Shown here piece by piece: positions 33,569 to 41,998 of a stretch of DNA of 64,000 nucleotides. Below the pieces are notes generated by a model that was not told where the DNA came from, did not search any database, and saw nothing but the letters and a program-made list of their open reading frames with translations. The stretch spans positions 62,001 through 126,000 of the forward strand of contig NZ_JAPENL010000001.1 in assembly GCF_026342015.1 (NCBI RefSeq), given 5' to 3'. Position numbers and translations under genes: made by a program. Source of the stretch: Micromonospora lupini. Its GTDB lineage: Bacteria; Actinomycetota; Actinomycetes; Mycobacteriales; Micromonosporaceae. Every line of letters begins with the position of its first letter. Position 1 is the first letter of the stretch.

Positions 33569-34081
33569 ATGTCAACGGGGCACGAGGCGCTCGTGGCGGC
33601 TGCCTGGGTGGAGATCCCGCAGTTCGTCAGTGCCACCGCGCTGTTCCAGTCGGCTGTCGCCGACCAGCTCGGCGTACCGGTCAACGACCTGCACTGCCTC
33701 AACCTCGTCAGCGCGGGTCTCGCCGTCACACCCACTCAGCTCGCCGAACGGATGGGCATGACCACCGGCGCGGTGAGCAAGATGCTCGACCGGATGGAGG
33801 CGCAATTCCTCGTCCGCCGCGAGCATGACCCGAACGACCGCCGCCGGATCACCGTGCACACCAGGCCCGACCGGGCCGACGAACTGGCCGCGCTCTACCA
33901 GCCGATGGCCGCATACCTGACCGAGCGCATCGCCGGATTCACCGACGACCAGCTGCGCCTGCTGACCGACTTCGCCCGCACCGGCCGCGACGTGGCGCTG
34001 CGCGAGGCCACCCGGCTCCGCGAGGGCGGCAGGCCACATTCGACGCGGAAGCGCCGGCCGCCGGATGGACTACCGCGCTGA
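33569..34081 (+). CDS. MarR-family transcriptional regulator
   Basis: Predicted 170-aa winged-helix protein. TPTQLAERMGMTTGAVSKMLDRMEAQFLVRREHDPNDRRR is the MarR helix-turn-helix and wing. The ATG at 33569 has AGGTG a few bases upstream; a GTG 6 nt earlier is possible. It presumably represses itself and the divergent FAD monooxygenase through the palindromes at 33511-33545. The C-terminal 20 residues are basic and disordered. Confidence 0.93.
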   Translation: MSTGHEALVAAAWVEIPQFVSATALFQSAVADQLGVPVNDLHCLNLVSAGLAVTPTQLAERMGMTTGAVSKMLDRMEAQFLVRREHDPNDRRRITVHTRPDRADELAALYQPMAAYLTERIAGFTDDQLRLLTDFARTGRDVALREATRLREGGRPHSTRKRRPPDGLPR

Positions 34082-34158
34082 TCGCCCGGCGTTGCGGAAG
34101 CCCATCCGTGCAGGGGGAACCCCCTCCCGCCGTCGACGCGGGGTGACGCACCTGCCGA

Positions 34159-34641
34159 TCACCGCGGTGGCGCCGCCGAGGTCTCGGAGCGTCCGAGGTA
34201 GGAACGCAGGGCAGCGGACACCCGGGTCACCTCGGCGGGTGTGACGGCGGGCTGGTCAGGCTTGCCGAGGAGGCGGAAGACCCGGGGGCCCTGGAAATGA
34301 TGGGGCAGCCCACCAGCGCGGGGCACGACGTGGAAGTGGACGTGTTCGAAACCTGCCAGCTCGGCGAATTGCGCGATGTAGGTCTTCGCGCATCCGGTCA
34401 CCGTGTGCAGTGCTCGAGACAGCCGGATCTGCCAAGTCCCCAGCGTGGCGGCCTCCTCGTCGGTGAGGTCGGCGATGGTGACGACGTGCCGGCGTGGCAC
34501 CAGGACGAGCCAGCCGGCGACTGCGGCACCGATCGCGTGACTGACCCGCCAGTTGTCGTCGGAGGCGATCCAATTCTCGGGGCGGCGGTTCGAATTCTCG
34601 GCGTTCTGCCCACACGACAGGCAGGATGACGGCGCTGACAT
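34159..34641 (-). CDS. HIT-family protein
   Basis: Predicted 160-aa protein. CLSCG near the N-terminus is a zinc-binding pair, and FEHVHFHVVPR is the HIT catalytic motif. LVLVPRRHVVTIADLTDEEA is typical of the family. The ATG at 34641 has GAGGAG upstream and lies 8 nt after the stop of the AbiEii-like gene, so it is probably the third gene of that operon. Its second in-frame ATG position (34653) would overlap the previous stop. Confidence 0.9.
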   Translation of the reverse strand: MSAPSSCLSCGQNAENSNRRPENWIASDDNWRVSHAIGAAVAGWLVLVPRRHVVTIADLTDEEAATLGTWQIRLSRALHTVTGCAKTYIAQFAELAGFEHVHFHVVPRAGGLPHHFQGPRVFRLLGKPDQPAVTPAEVTRVSAALRSYLGRSETSAAPPR

Positions 34642-34649
34642 GACGCTCC

Positions 34650-35918
34650 TCATCGTTGCGGTGGGGGCTGGTCACGGCGCTGTTCGGGCCGGAGCCGCTG
34701 GGCGGGCGGTGGCGGGTCACCCCTGCCGGGCTGGGCGGCCCGTTCACCTGGTCTCTCTGCCACCTGCGGGAAAGCCAGCAGAGCCGCCGAGCGCCGCTGC
34801 TGCGGTAGCGTCTGCCAGCCGCGGCTCGGATTCCAGACGGCGTCGTCGGGTGCGGCTGCGAGGGCATCGGCAAAGGACCCCACCCGAGCGCGCATCTGCT
34901 CGAAGGTCGGGTAGTGCCCGAGTTGAACGGATCCTTGGCGGAGGGCTTCGTACTCCCTGGCCCAGGGAAGTGGCGTCAACCCGCCGGCGTCCTGCTCGCG
35001 AAAGAGCTGGTACGGCACCGGTAGCCGTTGCAGGCCGATGCGGGGCATGTTGTGGTTCTGTTCCGTGGCCTGCCGGAGCGGGCCGGCCCGGAAAGGACAG
35101 GTCTCGATCATGTAGTAGATGTCGAAAAGGTCCTTGTACCGGTGGAAGGCCGGTGGGCGGTCGGCGTTGCGCGAACTGCGGGGCACGCCGGCCAGGTTGC
35201 AGATCTTGTCGGCCATCGCGTCCGCATTCGGAGTCAGCAACGGCACCAAGGGCTGGAACCCGGGGATCTGGAGACCCAGCACCGGGCGCTGTGCCACCTC
35301 GGGTGGCTGGGTGACCGCCTTGTACGGGCTCAGGTCGACTTCGACGGTCAGTGGACTGTCCACCGCGGGCGGCCGCAGCACGCCGTACCGGGGGTTGATC
35401 GGCTGGGCCGTGATCTGTCCGTAGACCTTGCCGTTCTCCGGCACCGTCCGCATGGCGGAGATGCTGTACCGCACGAGCCCGCCCAACCCGATACCTGCGG
35501 CGGTTCCGGGCTCGGCCTCCGGGGCGGCGACCGTCCGCAGGGCGGCGGCGAGGCGCTCGGTCAGATGGCGGCGATCGCCCACCTGGCCCTCGTCACCGAC
35601 GAGGGCCAGGTCGACGTCGAAAGCCGAGCGGGTCATCACGTACGCCGCGTCGACACCGCTGGCGGATGGGCCCAGGCCGGTCCTGGCGCCCGGCGGTACC
35701 CGCGCTGGCAGGCCCGTGGATCCATACAGCATCCAGGAGACCCCGGCCACCTCGTGGAACCGGCTCGCCACGTCCGCCTTCAGCAGGTGCTGCAGACCGC
35801 GGGCCGTGTCGAACTCCGGGATGTCGGCATGTGCGGTGACATGACGGCGCAGGTCCGCCCAGGTCGGGAACGCCGCACGGAAATCCGGGCCGATGTGCCC
35901 CGAGAGAGGCTCGGTCAT
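34650..35918 (-). CDS. AbiEii-type nucleotidyltransferase toxin
   Basis: Predicted 422-aa protein of the AbiEii/DUF1814 type. GLQHLLKADVASRFHEVAG leads to a nucleotidyltransferase core with LYGSTGL and FDVDLAL (GS and DxD elements). KICNLAGVPRSS and FHRYKDLFDIYYM match the later conserved Lys and Asp region. The C-terminal 100 residues are longer than usual and end in Pro/Arg-rich disorder. The ATG follows the antitoxin stop by 3 nt. Family members can transfer nucleotides to RNA and stop growth; activity here is inferred. Confidence 0.8.
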   Translation of the reverse strand: MTEPLSGHIGPDFRAAFPTWADLRRHVTAHADIPEFDTARGLQHLLKADVASRFHEVAGVSWMLYGSTGLPARVPPGARTGLGPSASGVDAAYVMTRSAFDVDLALVGDEGQVGDRRHLTERLAAALRTVAAPEAEPGTAAGIGLGGLVRYSISAMRTVPENGKVYGQITAQPINPRYGVLRPPAVDSPLTVEVDLSPYKAVTQPPEVAQRPVLGLQIPGFQPLVPLLTPNADAMADKICNLAGVPRSSRNADRPPAFHRYKDLFDIYYMIETCPFRAGPLRQATEQNHNMPRIGLQRLPVPYQLFREQDAGGLTPLPWAREYEALRQGSVQLGHYPTFEQMRARVGSFADALAAAPDDAVWNPSRGWQTLPQQRRSAALLAFPQVAERPGERAAQPGRGDPPPPAQRLRPEQRRDQPPPQR

Positions 35919-35921
35919 CGG

Positions 35922-36551
35922 TCACCCGTCCAGGTGGTCAGCCGCGTCGAGCCAATGCCGCAGAGTCGCCGACGGGTCGGGGTGATCCGGCGCGAGCCCG
36001 GCAGCCAGCGCTTCCTCGGACACGTGTCCCGCCGACATCAACGCCCAGGCGACACGGCCGAGTTCCGCGCCGTCGAGACGGCCCGTCGCCGCCAGGTCAC
36101 GAAGGGTCTGTACGGGTGTGGTGACCGGCATGCCGTGGCGTTCCGTCCACTGACCCTCGGTGAGGGCGCCCACGTGGAACTGCACCTCGGGCGGCACGGG
36201 CCCGGCCGGGCGGTGCGGCACGGTGAACTCGACCTCGGGGCCCGGCCCCGCGCCGACTCCCCAGAGCCGCGCCGCTGCGGCGTGCGAAACGACGCCGCAC
36301 CGGGGGCCGACCCGTTCCCATCCCGGAGTCGCCGGGTCCAGATCCAGCCAGGCCGCGTACAGGCGGGGCGTCAGGTGGCGGCCGCCGGCCCGAAATCGTA
36401 CGACCGTGGCCGAGACATGCTCCACCAGGCCGGCCGCCGATAGTTGCTGCAGGTCGCCCGGCGGTATGACGGCGGCCGACTGCGCGTGGGTGAGGTAGCC
36501 GAACTGGCCATCCGCCACGTCGGCCAAACGAGCCAGCACATCGAGTTCCAC
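35922..36551 (-). CDS. AbiEi-type antitoxin
   Basis: Predicted 209 aa from the GTG at 36551. The frame is open further up, but only to a TTG. LARLADVADGQFGYLTHAQSAAVIPPGDLQQLSAAGLVEHV is an AbiEi winged-helix N-terminus, and VVSHAAAARLWGVG with FTVPH fits the antitoxin C-domain. AbiEi proteins repress their own operon and neutralise AbiEii. It lies directly upstream of the toxin gene. The start is not firm because no clear ribosome-binding site is seen. Confidence 0.8.
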   Translation of the reverse strand: MELDVLARLADVADGQFGYLTHAQSAAVIPPGDLQQLSAAGLVEHVSATVVRFRAGGRHLTPRLYAAWLDLDPATPGWERVGPRCGVVSHAAAARLWGVGAGPGPEVEFTVPHRPAGPVPPEVQFHVGALTEGQWTERHGMPVTTPVQTLRDLAATGRLDGAELGRVAWALMSAGHVSEEALAAGLAPDHPDPSATLRHWLDAADHLDG

Positions 36552-36799
36552 GAGTGGATCGTATCGGCGCCGGCCAGGTCCAGTGGCCCGCTGACCGGAC
36601 ACTCGGATCCAGTCTTCGGACAACTCTCTCGGTGGTCTGGGTCAACGGGGTCGGTACGACGGTAGCCACTCGATCGCTGCGGTACGAGCATCGCGCGGCG
36701 GGCGTCGTCCACCTCGGGCGCCGGGGCGTCTCCGGCTCCCTGCCCTTCGGTCAGCGGTTGGCGGCGGATCGGGGTCGCCCGATCGGCACCGACCGGGGC
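36552..36799. promoter_or_regulatory. Divergent promoter, AbiE-type operon and membrane protein gene
   Basis: This 248-nt gap separates the divergent AbiEi and membrane-protein genes. AbiEi-type antitoxins bind inverted repeats near their start, but I could not identify one with confidence. Confidence 0.35.
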
Positions 36800-37570
36800 A
36801 TGATCCTCTACGCACCGAATCCGGTAGATCCTTTGGCCCAGCGAAGTCTCGGCCGCGCCGCTCAGGAGAACACTTTGCGCTGCACGACATGCGGAGCCGA
36901 ACTCCAACACCCCGGCCAGGGCCACGTGTGCCGGTCCTCAACACCTCCGCCCGGGCCCAGGACAACAGGCTGGAACGTCGCGGCCTGGTTCACAATCGGG
37001 TTCGCCGTCCTTTACATCCTGGCCGCGGTCGCCGCGGCCGTCTTCGGCAGCATCCCGAGCGACAGTTCCCGGCCCGCGTCCGGCACTGCCGCAGCGATCG
37101 GCTTCGTCCTGACGAACCTGGTCCTGTTCGCCGCCATCATCGGCCTGGTCGTCAGCGGGCTGATCTGGGGCCGCGGCGCCCGCCAGCTCGCCGAGGCGCA
37201 CGGCTCCCCGGGCCGCTCGTACAGCCGCCACTGGGGCGCGCGCGTATTCACCTCCTGCCTCATCATCAGCGCCGCCGTCGCCTGGTTGGCCACCGACCGA
37301 ACCGCCCCGGCGGTCCTGTTCGGTCAGGCGGCCCTACGCACCCTTGGAGCCGCTGCGCTGATCGGGGGCATGTTGCACAGCCGGGCGCGAGTTTTGCGGC
37401 TGATGGCCCACGTCGACCGAGTCGTCGCCGGGCACTACTCGCCGGTGGCCGCGCAAGTTCCGGCGTGGCCGCTGTCGCCCACTCCGACCAGCGACGACTG
37501 GAACGCCGGCCAGTGGGACCCGGACGTGTTGCGTGACATCGAAGCCCGCCGTCACCGGAACGGAACCTGA
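36800..37570 (+). CDS. Zinc-ribbon membrane protein, DUF4328-like
   Basis: Predicted 256-aa protein. LRCTTCGAELQHPGQGHVCRS is a short zinc ribbon. Four hydrophobic helices follow (about 56-80, 95-125, 140-165 and 172-195). The ending DDWNAGQWDPDVLRDIEARRHR is like DUF4328 proteins. The ATG at 36800 is near GGGG but the spacing is tight, so the start is uncertain. The role is unknown. Confidence 0.7.
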   Translation: MILYAPNPVDPLAQRSLGRAAQENTLRCTTCGAELQHPGQGHVCRSSTPPPGPRTTGWNVAAWFTIGFAVLYILAAVAAAVFGSIPSDSSRPASGTAAAIGFVLTNLVLFAAIIGLVVSGLIWGRGARQLAEAHGSPGRSYSRHWGARVFTSCLIISAAVAWLATDRTAPAVLFGQAALRTLGAAALIGGMLHSRARVLRLMAHVDRVVAGHYSPVAAQVPAWPLSPTPTSDDWNAGQWDPDVLRDIEARRHRNGT

Positions 37571-37693
37571 TCCGGAGGTGCGGCGGTCTCCAGCGCGCTG
37601 CCGCACCTCTACGGCGGCGGCAGGTGGGGATCCGACGATCGTCAGCCCCCACCTTCATCGCCGCATGCGAACAACTGGGCGATGCTGTCGGCG

Positions 37694-37828
37694 TCAGCGA
37701 CCGGTGGGCACGATGTTTGAGGAACGCCCGTTCTGCTCGTCGCGCTTCAGGCGCTTCGCAGTCTGCTTCTCCTTGATCGTCTTACCCTTTTTCTTGACGT
37801 TCGCCTTGCTCGTCGAGTCCTTGGACAT
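37694..37828 (-). CDS. 44-aa basic peptide
   Basis: This gene is too short for usual ORF lists. It encodes MSKDSTSKANVKKKGKTIK, then KEKQTAKRLKRDEQN and an ending IVPTGR, strongly Lys/Arg-rich. GGAGG lies 7 nt upstream of the ATG, and codon use is good in third-position GC. Small Lys-rich proteins like this recur in actinomycetes, but I do not know a function. It lies alone between two other genes. Confidence 0.75.
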   Translation of the reverse strand: MSKDSTSKANVKKKGKTIKEKQTAKRLKRDEQNGRSSNIVPTGR

Positions 37829-37972
37829 GATCGAACCTCCTGGAGCAGGTCGGTGAACGTGCGGCGTGGAACTCGCCTGATCGCGCCTTGCAGGTGACGG
37901 AAGACCCGCGCGGTGGGCACGAAGTCCTCCACTGCACGCCGACCCTACGCTGTTCCACCTGGTCCTTGCTGT

Positions 37973-38022
37973 TCAGCGGTATACCTCAGAGGTATGAATA
38001 TGACTCTGAGGTATACCGCTGA
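37973..38022. promoter_or_regulatory. PadR-like operator and start region without a padR gene
   Basis: Perfect 19-bp inverted arms begin TCAGCGGTATACC and end GGTATACCGCTGA, with a 12-nt spacer. The left half contains the exact palindrome ATACCTCAGAGGTAT (37981-37995). The ATG at 38000 inside the repeat encodes MTLRY, as at the start of PadR regulators, but the frame then loses resemblance to PadR. Confidence 0.6.
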
Positions 38023-38043
38023 CCACCGCATCCGCCCCCTCGG

Positions 38044-38083
38044 AGGTGACCGACGGTCACCGCCGGCCGCGCCCAGCGCCCCA
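38044..38083. repeat. 40-nt repeat containing a perfect hairpin, copy 1
   Basis: GAGGTGACCGACGGTCACC is followed by GCCGGCCGCGCCCAGCGCCCC. GGTGACCG-A-CGGTCACC forms a perfect 8-bp stem. A near-identical copy lies at 58417-58456. This copy is 22 nt past the helicase stop and may be its terminator. Confidence 0.6.
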
Positions 38084-38105
38084 GCCATGGTGAGGAGTTA
38101 CTCGT

Positions 38106-40283
38106 CTAGCGCGGCGCGAGTATCAGCTGTCCGAGTTCCTGGGTGCATCGGGTGAGCGCGACGTAGAGGCCGTTCCAGCCGCGCGGCTCGGCGGCGATGC
38201 CCTCGGGGTCGATGAGGAGCGTCGCATCCCACTCCAATCCCTTGGACTGGGTGGCGGTGAGCACTGGCACGTCACTCAGCACATCGTGGAGTTCGGCGAT
38301 GCGGTCGGCGGGTGCGATGACGCCGACGGTGCCGCCGTGCCACCGTTGCTGAAGCTGCCGCACGGCTTCGGCGGCAGCACCGGCAAGCTCGGCGGGTGCG
38401 ACAGTGCGTTCCCAGGGGGCGATGCCGGCGGAGCGTACCGCTCGTGGCGGTGTGTTGTGGCTGCCAGCCTTCGTCAAGACCGGTCCGGTGAGGCTCATGA
38501 CCTCGCGCGGGGTGCGGTAGCAGATGGTGAGTTCCGCTGCGGTCCAACGGTCTCCGAAAGCGGCCCGCACTGCCTGTGCCCAGCCGGTGTGCCGGTGGGC
38601 CGCCTCCGCCTGGTCGATGTCGCCGACGGCGGTGATGGAGCGACTGGGACAGCGCCGGAGAACCATCTGCCACTGCATCTCGGACAACTCCTGCGCCTCG
38701 TCGATGACGACGTGGCCGTACACCCAGCCACGCTGTCGGCGCGCGCGGTCGGCGACGAACTCGCCCTGTGGTTGCGGCGCGTCGACCTCGCCGAGCAGCT
38801 CGGCCAGGGCGTCGAGCAGAGGAATGTCGCTGGCTGCCCATCCGGCGGGCTCGTCCGTGACGGCGGTGATCTCCTCGGGGACCAACTGCGGGGCGAACCG
38901 GGCCAGCAGGGTGCGGTCGGTCAGGAGGTTTCCCAGCAGGGTCTCGGGGTCGAGGGTGGGCCACCACGCCTCGACGAAGCGGGCGATGGTGGCGTTCTCG
39001 GCGATCCGGGACCGAAGGTGCTCGATCTCCTCATCGGACAGCAGCCCGTTGACGTCGCTGCCGGTGGACGTCCGAGCGGACTGGTGGTCGTGCCCCATGC
39101 TCTTGTCGACGCGGGCGAGGATGTCCTCGAAGCCCTCCTCCATCTCGTCCATCAGCGCCTCGCGCTGCTCGGCGACGACATCGGCGAGGAGGTGGTGCAC
39201 CTGCTCGGCGAACGCCGCGCGGGCGCGGTGGTACGGGCGTCCCTGCGTCGCCGAGGTGAGCGCCTGCGCCACGGTTGTGGCCGGGATGACGTAGAAGTCG
39301 CCCTCCCAGCGCAGCTTCAGCTCGCGTGGCCGGGGGAGCAGCGACGCGACGTAGCTTTCGAGCGCGGGTTGCCAGAGGGCGCGGCCCTTGATCTCGGCGA
39401 GGTGCCGGCTCTCGTCGCGGCCCACCCGAACGCCGGCCAGCAGGGTGTCGCAGGTCGCCGAGACGACCGCGGTCTCACCGAGGGCGGGGAGCACCTGGGC
39501 GATGTACTGCAGGAACCGTGGCGACGGGCCTAGAACCAGGACCGCCTGCTCGGCCATTTTCCGGTACGTGAACAGCAGGTACGCCACGCGGTGCAGAGCG
39601 ACAACGGTCTTGCCGGTGCCGGGGCCGCCCTGAACGATCAGTGGGCCGGTCGCCTCCGCCCGGATGATGTCGTCCTGTTCGCGTTGCAGCGTGGAGATCG
39701 CCGTCGACATGCGGCCGGTGCGCCGCTGGTCGAGGGCGGCCAGGAGAGCGCCTTCGCCGACGAGGTCCGCCGTCGCGGTTCCGTCGAGCGGCTCGTCGTC
39801 CACGCCGACGACGGCCGACCCCGCGGTGCGGATGTGCCGTCGCCGTGCCTGACCCTGCGGGTCGACAGCCGTCGCGGTGTAGAAGGGTCGAGCTGCGGGA
39901 GCGCGCCAGTCCACCAGCAGTGACTCACCGTCATCGCCGTCGTTGCGCAGACCGACACGGCCTACGTGTCGTACGGTGCCGTCAAGGCCGTCGAGGCGGC
40001 CGAAGACCAGCCCCTCCGCTGCTCGCCGGAGCTCGTCGTACTGCTGGCGGAGCATGCGCTGCCGGGCCCGCTCCAATGCGTCCAGGGCCTCTGACGACAG
40101 CTCGACCTGGAGGTGCTCGGCGAGCCTGTCGCGGCGGGCCGTGGCCATGTCGAGAAACGCCTGTTCCTCGGCTACCGCGGATCGGCGCGCGACGTCCTCT
40201 GCGATTACGGTCGGCGGTTCGCCTTCCGGTGTTACGTCGTTGACGCTAGGAGTGCCATTGTTCAGAGCAGACTTCCGGCGCAT
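38106..40283 (-). CDS. HelD/HelR-type UvrD-like ATPase (RNA polymerase recycling factor)
   Basis: Predicted 725-aa protein. An N-terminal coiled coil (AVAEEQAFLDMATARRDRLAEHL) precedes a split superfamily-1 helicase: Walker A GGPGTGKT (219-226), VVIDEAQELSEMQW, AVGDIDQAE, CYRTPREVMSL and TATQSKGLEWD, with a helical insertion between. These features match actinobacterial HelD, which removes stalled RNA polymerase, and the HelR branch linked to rifamycin resistance. The ATG at 40283 has GGGGA 8 nt upstream and is preferred over a distant TTG. I could not recognise a rifamycin-associated element upstream. Confidence 0.9.
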   Translation of the reverse strand: MRRKSALNNGTPSVNDVTPEGEPPTVIAEDVARRSAVAEEQAFLDMATARRDRLAEHLQVELSSEALDALERARQRMLRQQYDELRRAAEGLVFGRLDGLDGTVRHVGRVGLRNDGDDGESLLVDWRAPAARPFYTATAVDPQGQARRRHIRTAGSAVVGVDDEPLDGTATADLVGEGALLAALDQRRTGRMSTAISTLQREQDDIIRAEATGPLIVQGGPGTGKTVVALHRVAYLLFTYRKMAEQAVLVLGPSPRFLQYIAQVLPALGETAVVSATCDTLLAGVRVGRDESRHLAEIKGRALWQPALESYVASLLPRPRELKLRWEGDFYVIPATTVAQALTSATQGRPYHRARAAFAEQVHHLLADVVAEQREALMDEMEEGFEDILARVDKSMGHDHQSARTSTGSDVNGLLSDEEIEHLRSRIAENATIARFVEAWWPTLDPETLLGNLLTDRTLLARFAPQLVPEEITAVTDEPAGWAASDIPLLDALAELLGEVDAPQPQGEFVADRARRQRGWVYGHVVIDEAQELSEMQWQMVLRRCPSRSITAVGDIDQAEAAHRHTGWAQAVRAAFGDRWTAAELTICYRTPREVMSLTGPVLTKAGSHNTPPRAVRSAGIAPWERTVAPAELAGAAAEAVRQLQQRWHGGTVGVIAPADRIAELHDVLSDVPVLTATQSKGLEWDATLLIDPEGIAAEPRGWNGLYVALTRCTQELGQLILAPR

Positions 40284-41028
40284 TCGCAAGTCCCCGTATT
40301 GGTGTTCCTCGGCCCGGATGAGCCGCAGTCCGGTCGGCGGCAAGCATAGAGATGGGTTTCCCTCGTCGGCCAGGAATTCCGCCGGCAGAGATGGGAATCT
40401 CAATGCCTTGCAGTGCCCGGGTCACCTGTGGCCTCAATCAATCCACATTCGCTCATTGACAGTCCGGTCCTTATCTGACCTGCTGGCCCTGGTCGCGCTC
40501 CTCGACGCGCTGCGGAGCCGGGGACGTCCGCCGGAACTTCCCGCTTCGCCGATCGGGCGGGGGGCAGCCGATGCTCGCGACTCCGAGGCGTGACGTCGCG
40601 GCCGTTGCCGCGTCGAGGGACCTTCCACCGTCCGACCGCGCTGTCCTCCGATTGGGCGCGGGCCGTGAGAATCCGACCGGAGGCATTACCGGGTTGAGCC
40701 ATATGCCTGTGAGTCATAGATATGACTCACAGGTATATCGCTTATCAGACCGAGACGCCGGGAAGCCGCCACGCCGGATTCGTTCACATCGGCCGTGTCC
40801 GGACGCGATCCGAGCGAGCGCGCCTGAGTGCCGCCAGGACGTCGTGGTCACCCGACCGCACGGCGGCCGGCGCCGAGCCGTGTCACCTACCGACGCTGCG
40901 GGCCGGTAGGCGACGAGAGATCCGCGCGACCGGCTCCGGGACGACGGGACGTGCGAGGTGCCAAGAGGGCACTTCGCGTTCGGGTGCGCAGGCCGGAGGG
41001 GTGGCTGGCGCTCTGGCATTCTGTGCGG
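40284..41028. other. 745-nt interval with one PadR-like palindrome and no supported gene
   Basis: Open frames in this stretch have no domain or good composition. It contains the promoter region of the helicase gene on the minus strand and a padR-like palindrome at 40706-40733. Just before the next gene CATTCT ends 6 nt before its ATG. Confidence 0.4.
40706..40733. promoter_or_regulatory. Second PadR-like palindrome
   Basis: CCTGTGAGTCATA-GA-TATGACTCACAGG is a perfect 13-bp inverted repeat. Its right half, TATGACTCACAGGTATATCG, matches the site at 37999 (TATGACTCTGAGGTATACCG) at 17 of 20 positions. The ATG inside encodes MTHRYIA, again like a PadR N-terminus, and again no PadR body follows. 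Confidence 0.6.
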
Positions 41029-41781
41029 ATGCGACGGGTCACCGTGCTGGGCAGCTCTGGTGCCTTTCCCGAGCCGGGGCGTGCCTGTAGCGGCTTCGCT
41101 GTGGACTGGGACGGCTACCGCCTGGTGCTCGACCTGGGTTACGCCACGCTTCCGCGGCTGCTCGGGCACTGGCCAGATGGCGCGGTCGACGCTGTCGTCG
41201 TCACCCACGAGCACCCCGATCACTGTGTCGACCTGCACGGGTTGTTCCGGATGCGGTTCTACGGCGCGGTCGATCGGCCACGGCTGCCGTTGTACTGCCC
41301 GCCGGGCGTGCTCGACCGGCTCGGCGGCCTGGAGCCGGACGTCGACCTGCACGCGGTCTTCGACCTGCATCCGCTGCCCAGTGTCTACCGGGTGGGACCC
41401 TTCGACCTGACCGGGCTGTCCCTCCCGCATCACGTGCCCAACGCGGGCGTTCGCATGGAGGCCGACGGGATCGTCGTGGCCTACTCCGGGGACACCGGTC
41501 CGACCCCAGTGCTTGCCGAACTCGGCCGCGACGCCGACCTGTTCATCGTCGAGGCCACCGACCGCTGCGGCGAGGCGGACCGACCCACCCGCAACCTGAT
41601 GACCTCCACCGAGGCCGGTCACTGGGCTCGTTTGGCGGGCGCCCGTCGACTGATGCTCACCCACTTCTGGCCGGGCAACGACCGGGCAGCAGCAGTGGCC
41701 GCCGCGCAGCTGGAGTTCGACGGTCCGGTGCTGGCGGCCGAGGAGGACCTCACCGTCATGCTCGGAACACCAGATAGCTGA
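41029..41781 (+). CDS. Metallo-beta-lactamase-fold hydrolase (RNase Z-like)
   Basis: Predicted 250-aa protein. VTHEHPDHCVDLHGLF is the HxHxDH metal site, YSGDTG provides a bridging Asp, and LTHFWPG a final His. GSSGAFPEPGRACSGFAVDWDG at the start resembles ribonuclease-Z-like members. CATTCT ends 6 nt before the ATG, so the mRNA may be leaderless; a GTG 6 nt upstream is an alternative. The substrate is unknown. Confidence 0.9.
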   Translation: MRRVTVLGSSGAFPEPGRACSGFAVDWDGYRLVLDLGYATLPRLLGHWPDGAVDAVVVTHEHPDHCVDLHGLFRMRFYGAVDRPRLPLYCPPGVLDRLGGLEPDVDLHAVFDLHPLPSVYRVGPFDLTGLSLPHHVPNAGVRMEADGIVVAYSGDTGPTPVLAELGRDADLFIVEATDRCGEADRPTRNLMTSTEAGHWARLAGARRLMLTHFWPGNDRAAAVAAAQLEFDGPVLAAEEDLTVMLGTPDS

Positions 41782-41998
41782 CCGCCCCTCGTCACGATGT
41801 GCGCGACTGGTCAGGGTTGGTGCTGCCGAGCGCCGGGTTCGCCCATCTCGGTGGTGCAAATCAGGATTAAGGGCCGGAACGGTCTGCGAGATGTAAGCGT
41901 CAAGGAGGTTCCGGGCGCTGCTCGGGTTCGTGGTCCATGCCGACGCCAGCGTTGATGACGATGGACGGCGTTGAGCCCGGCGAGCGGGAGGAGCACCG

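Noticed and set aside
40722..41090. A 122-codon frame starting inside the second PadR-like palindrome
   Set aside because: Only the first few residues resemble PadR; the rest looks non-coding and overlaps the metallo-beta-lactamase-fold gene.
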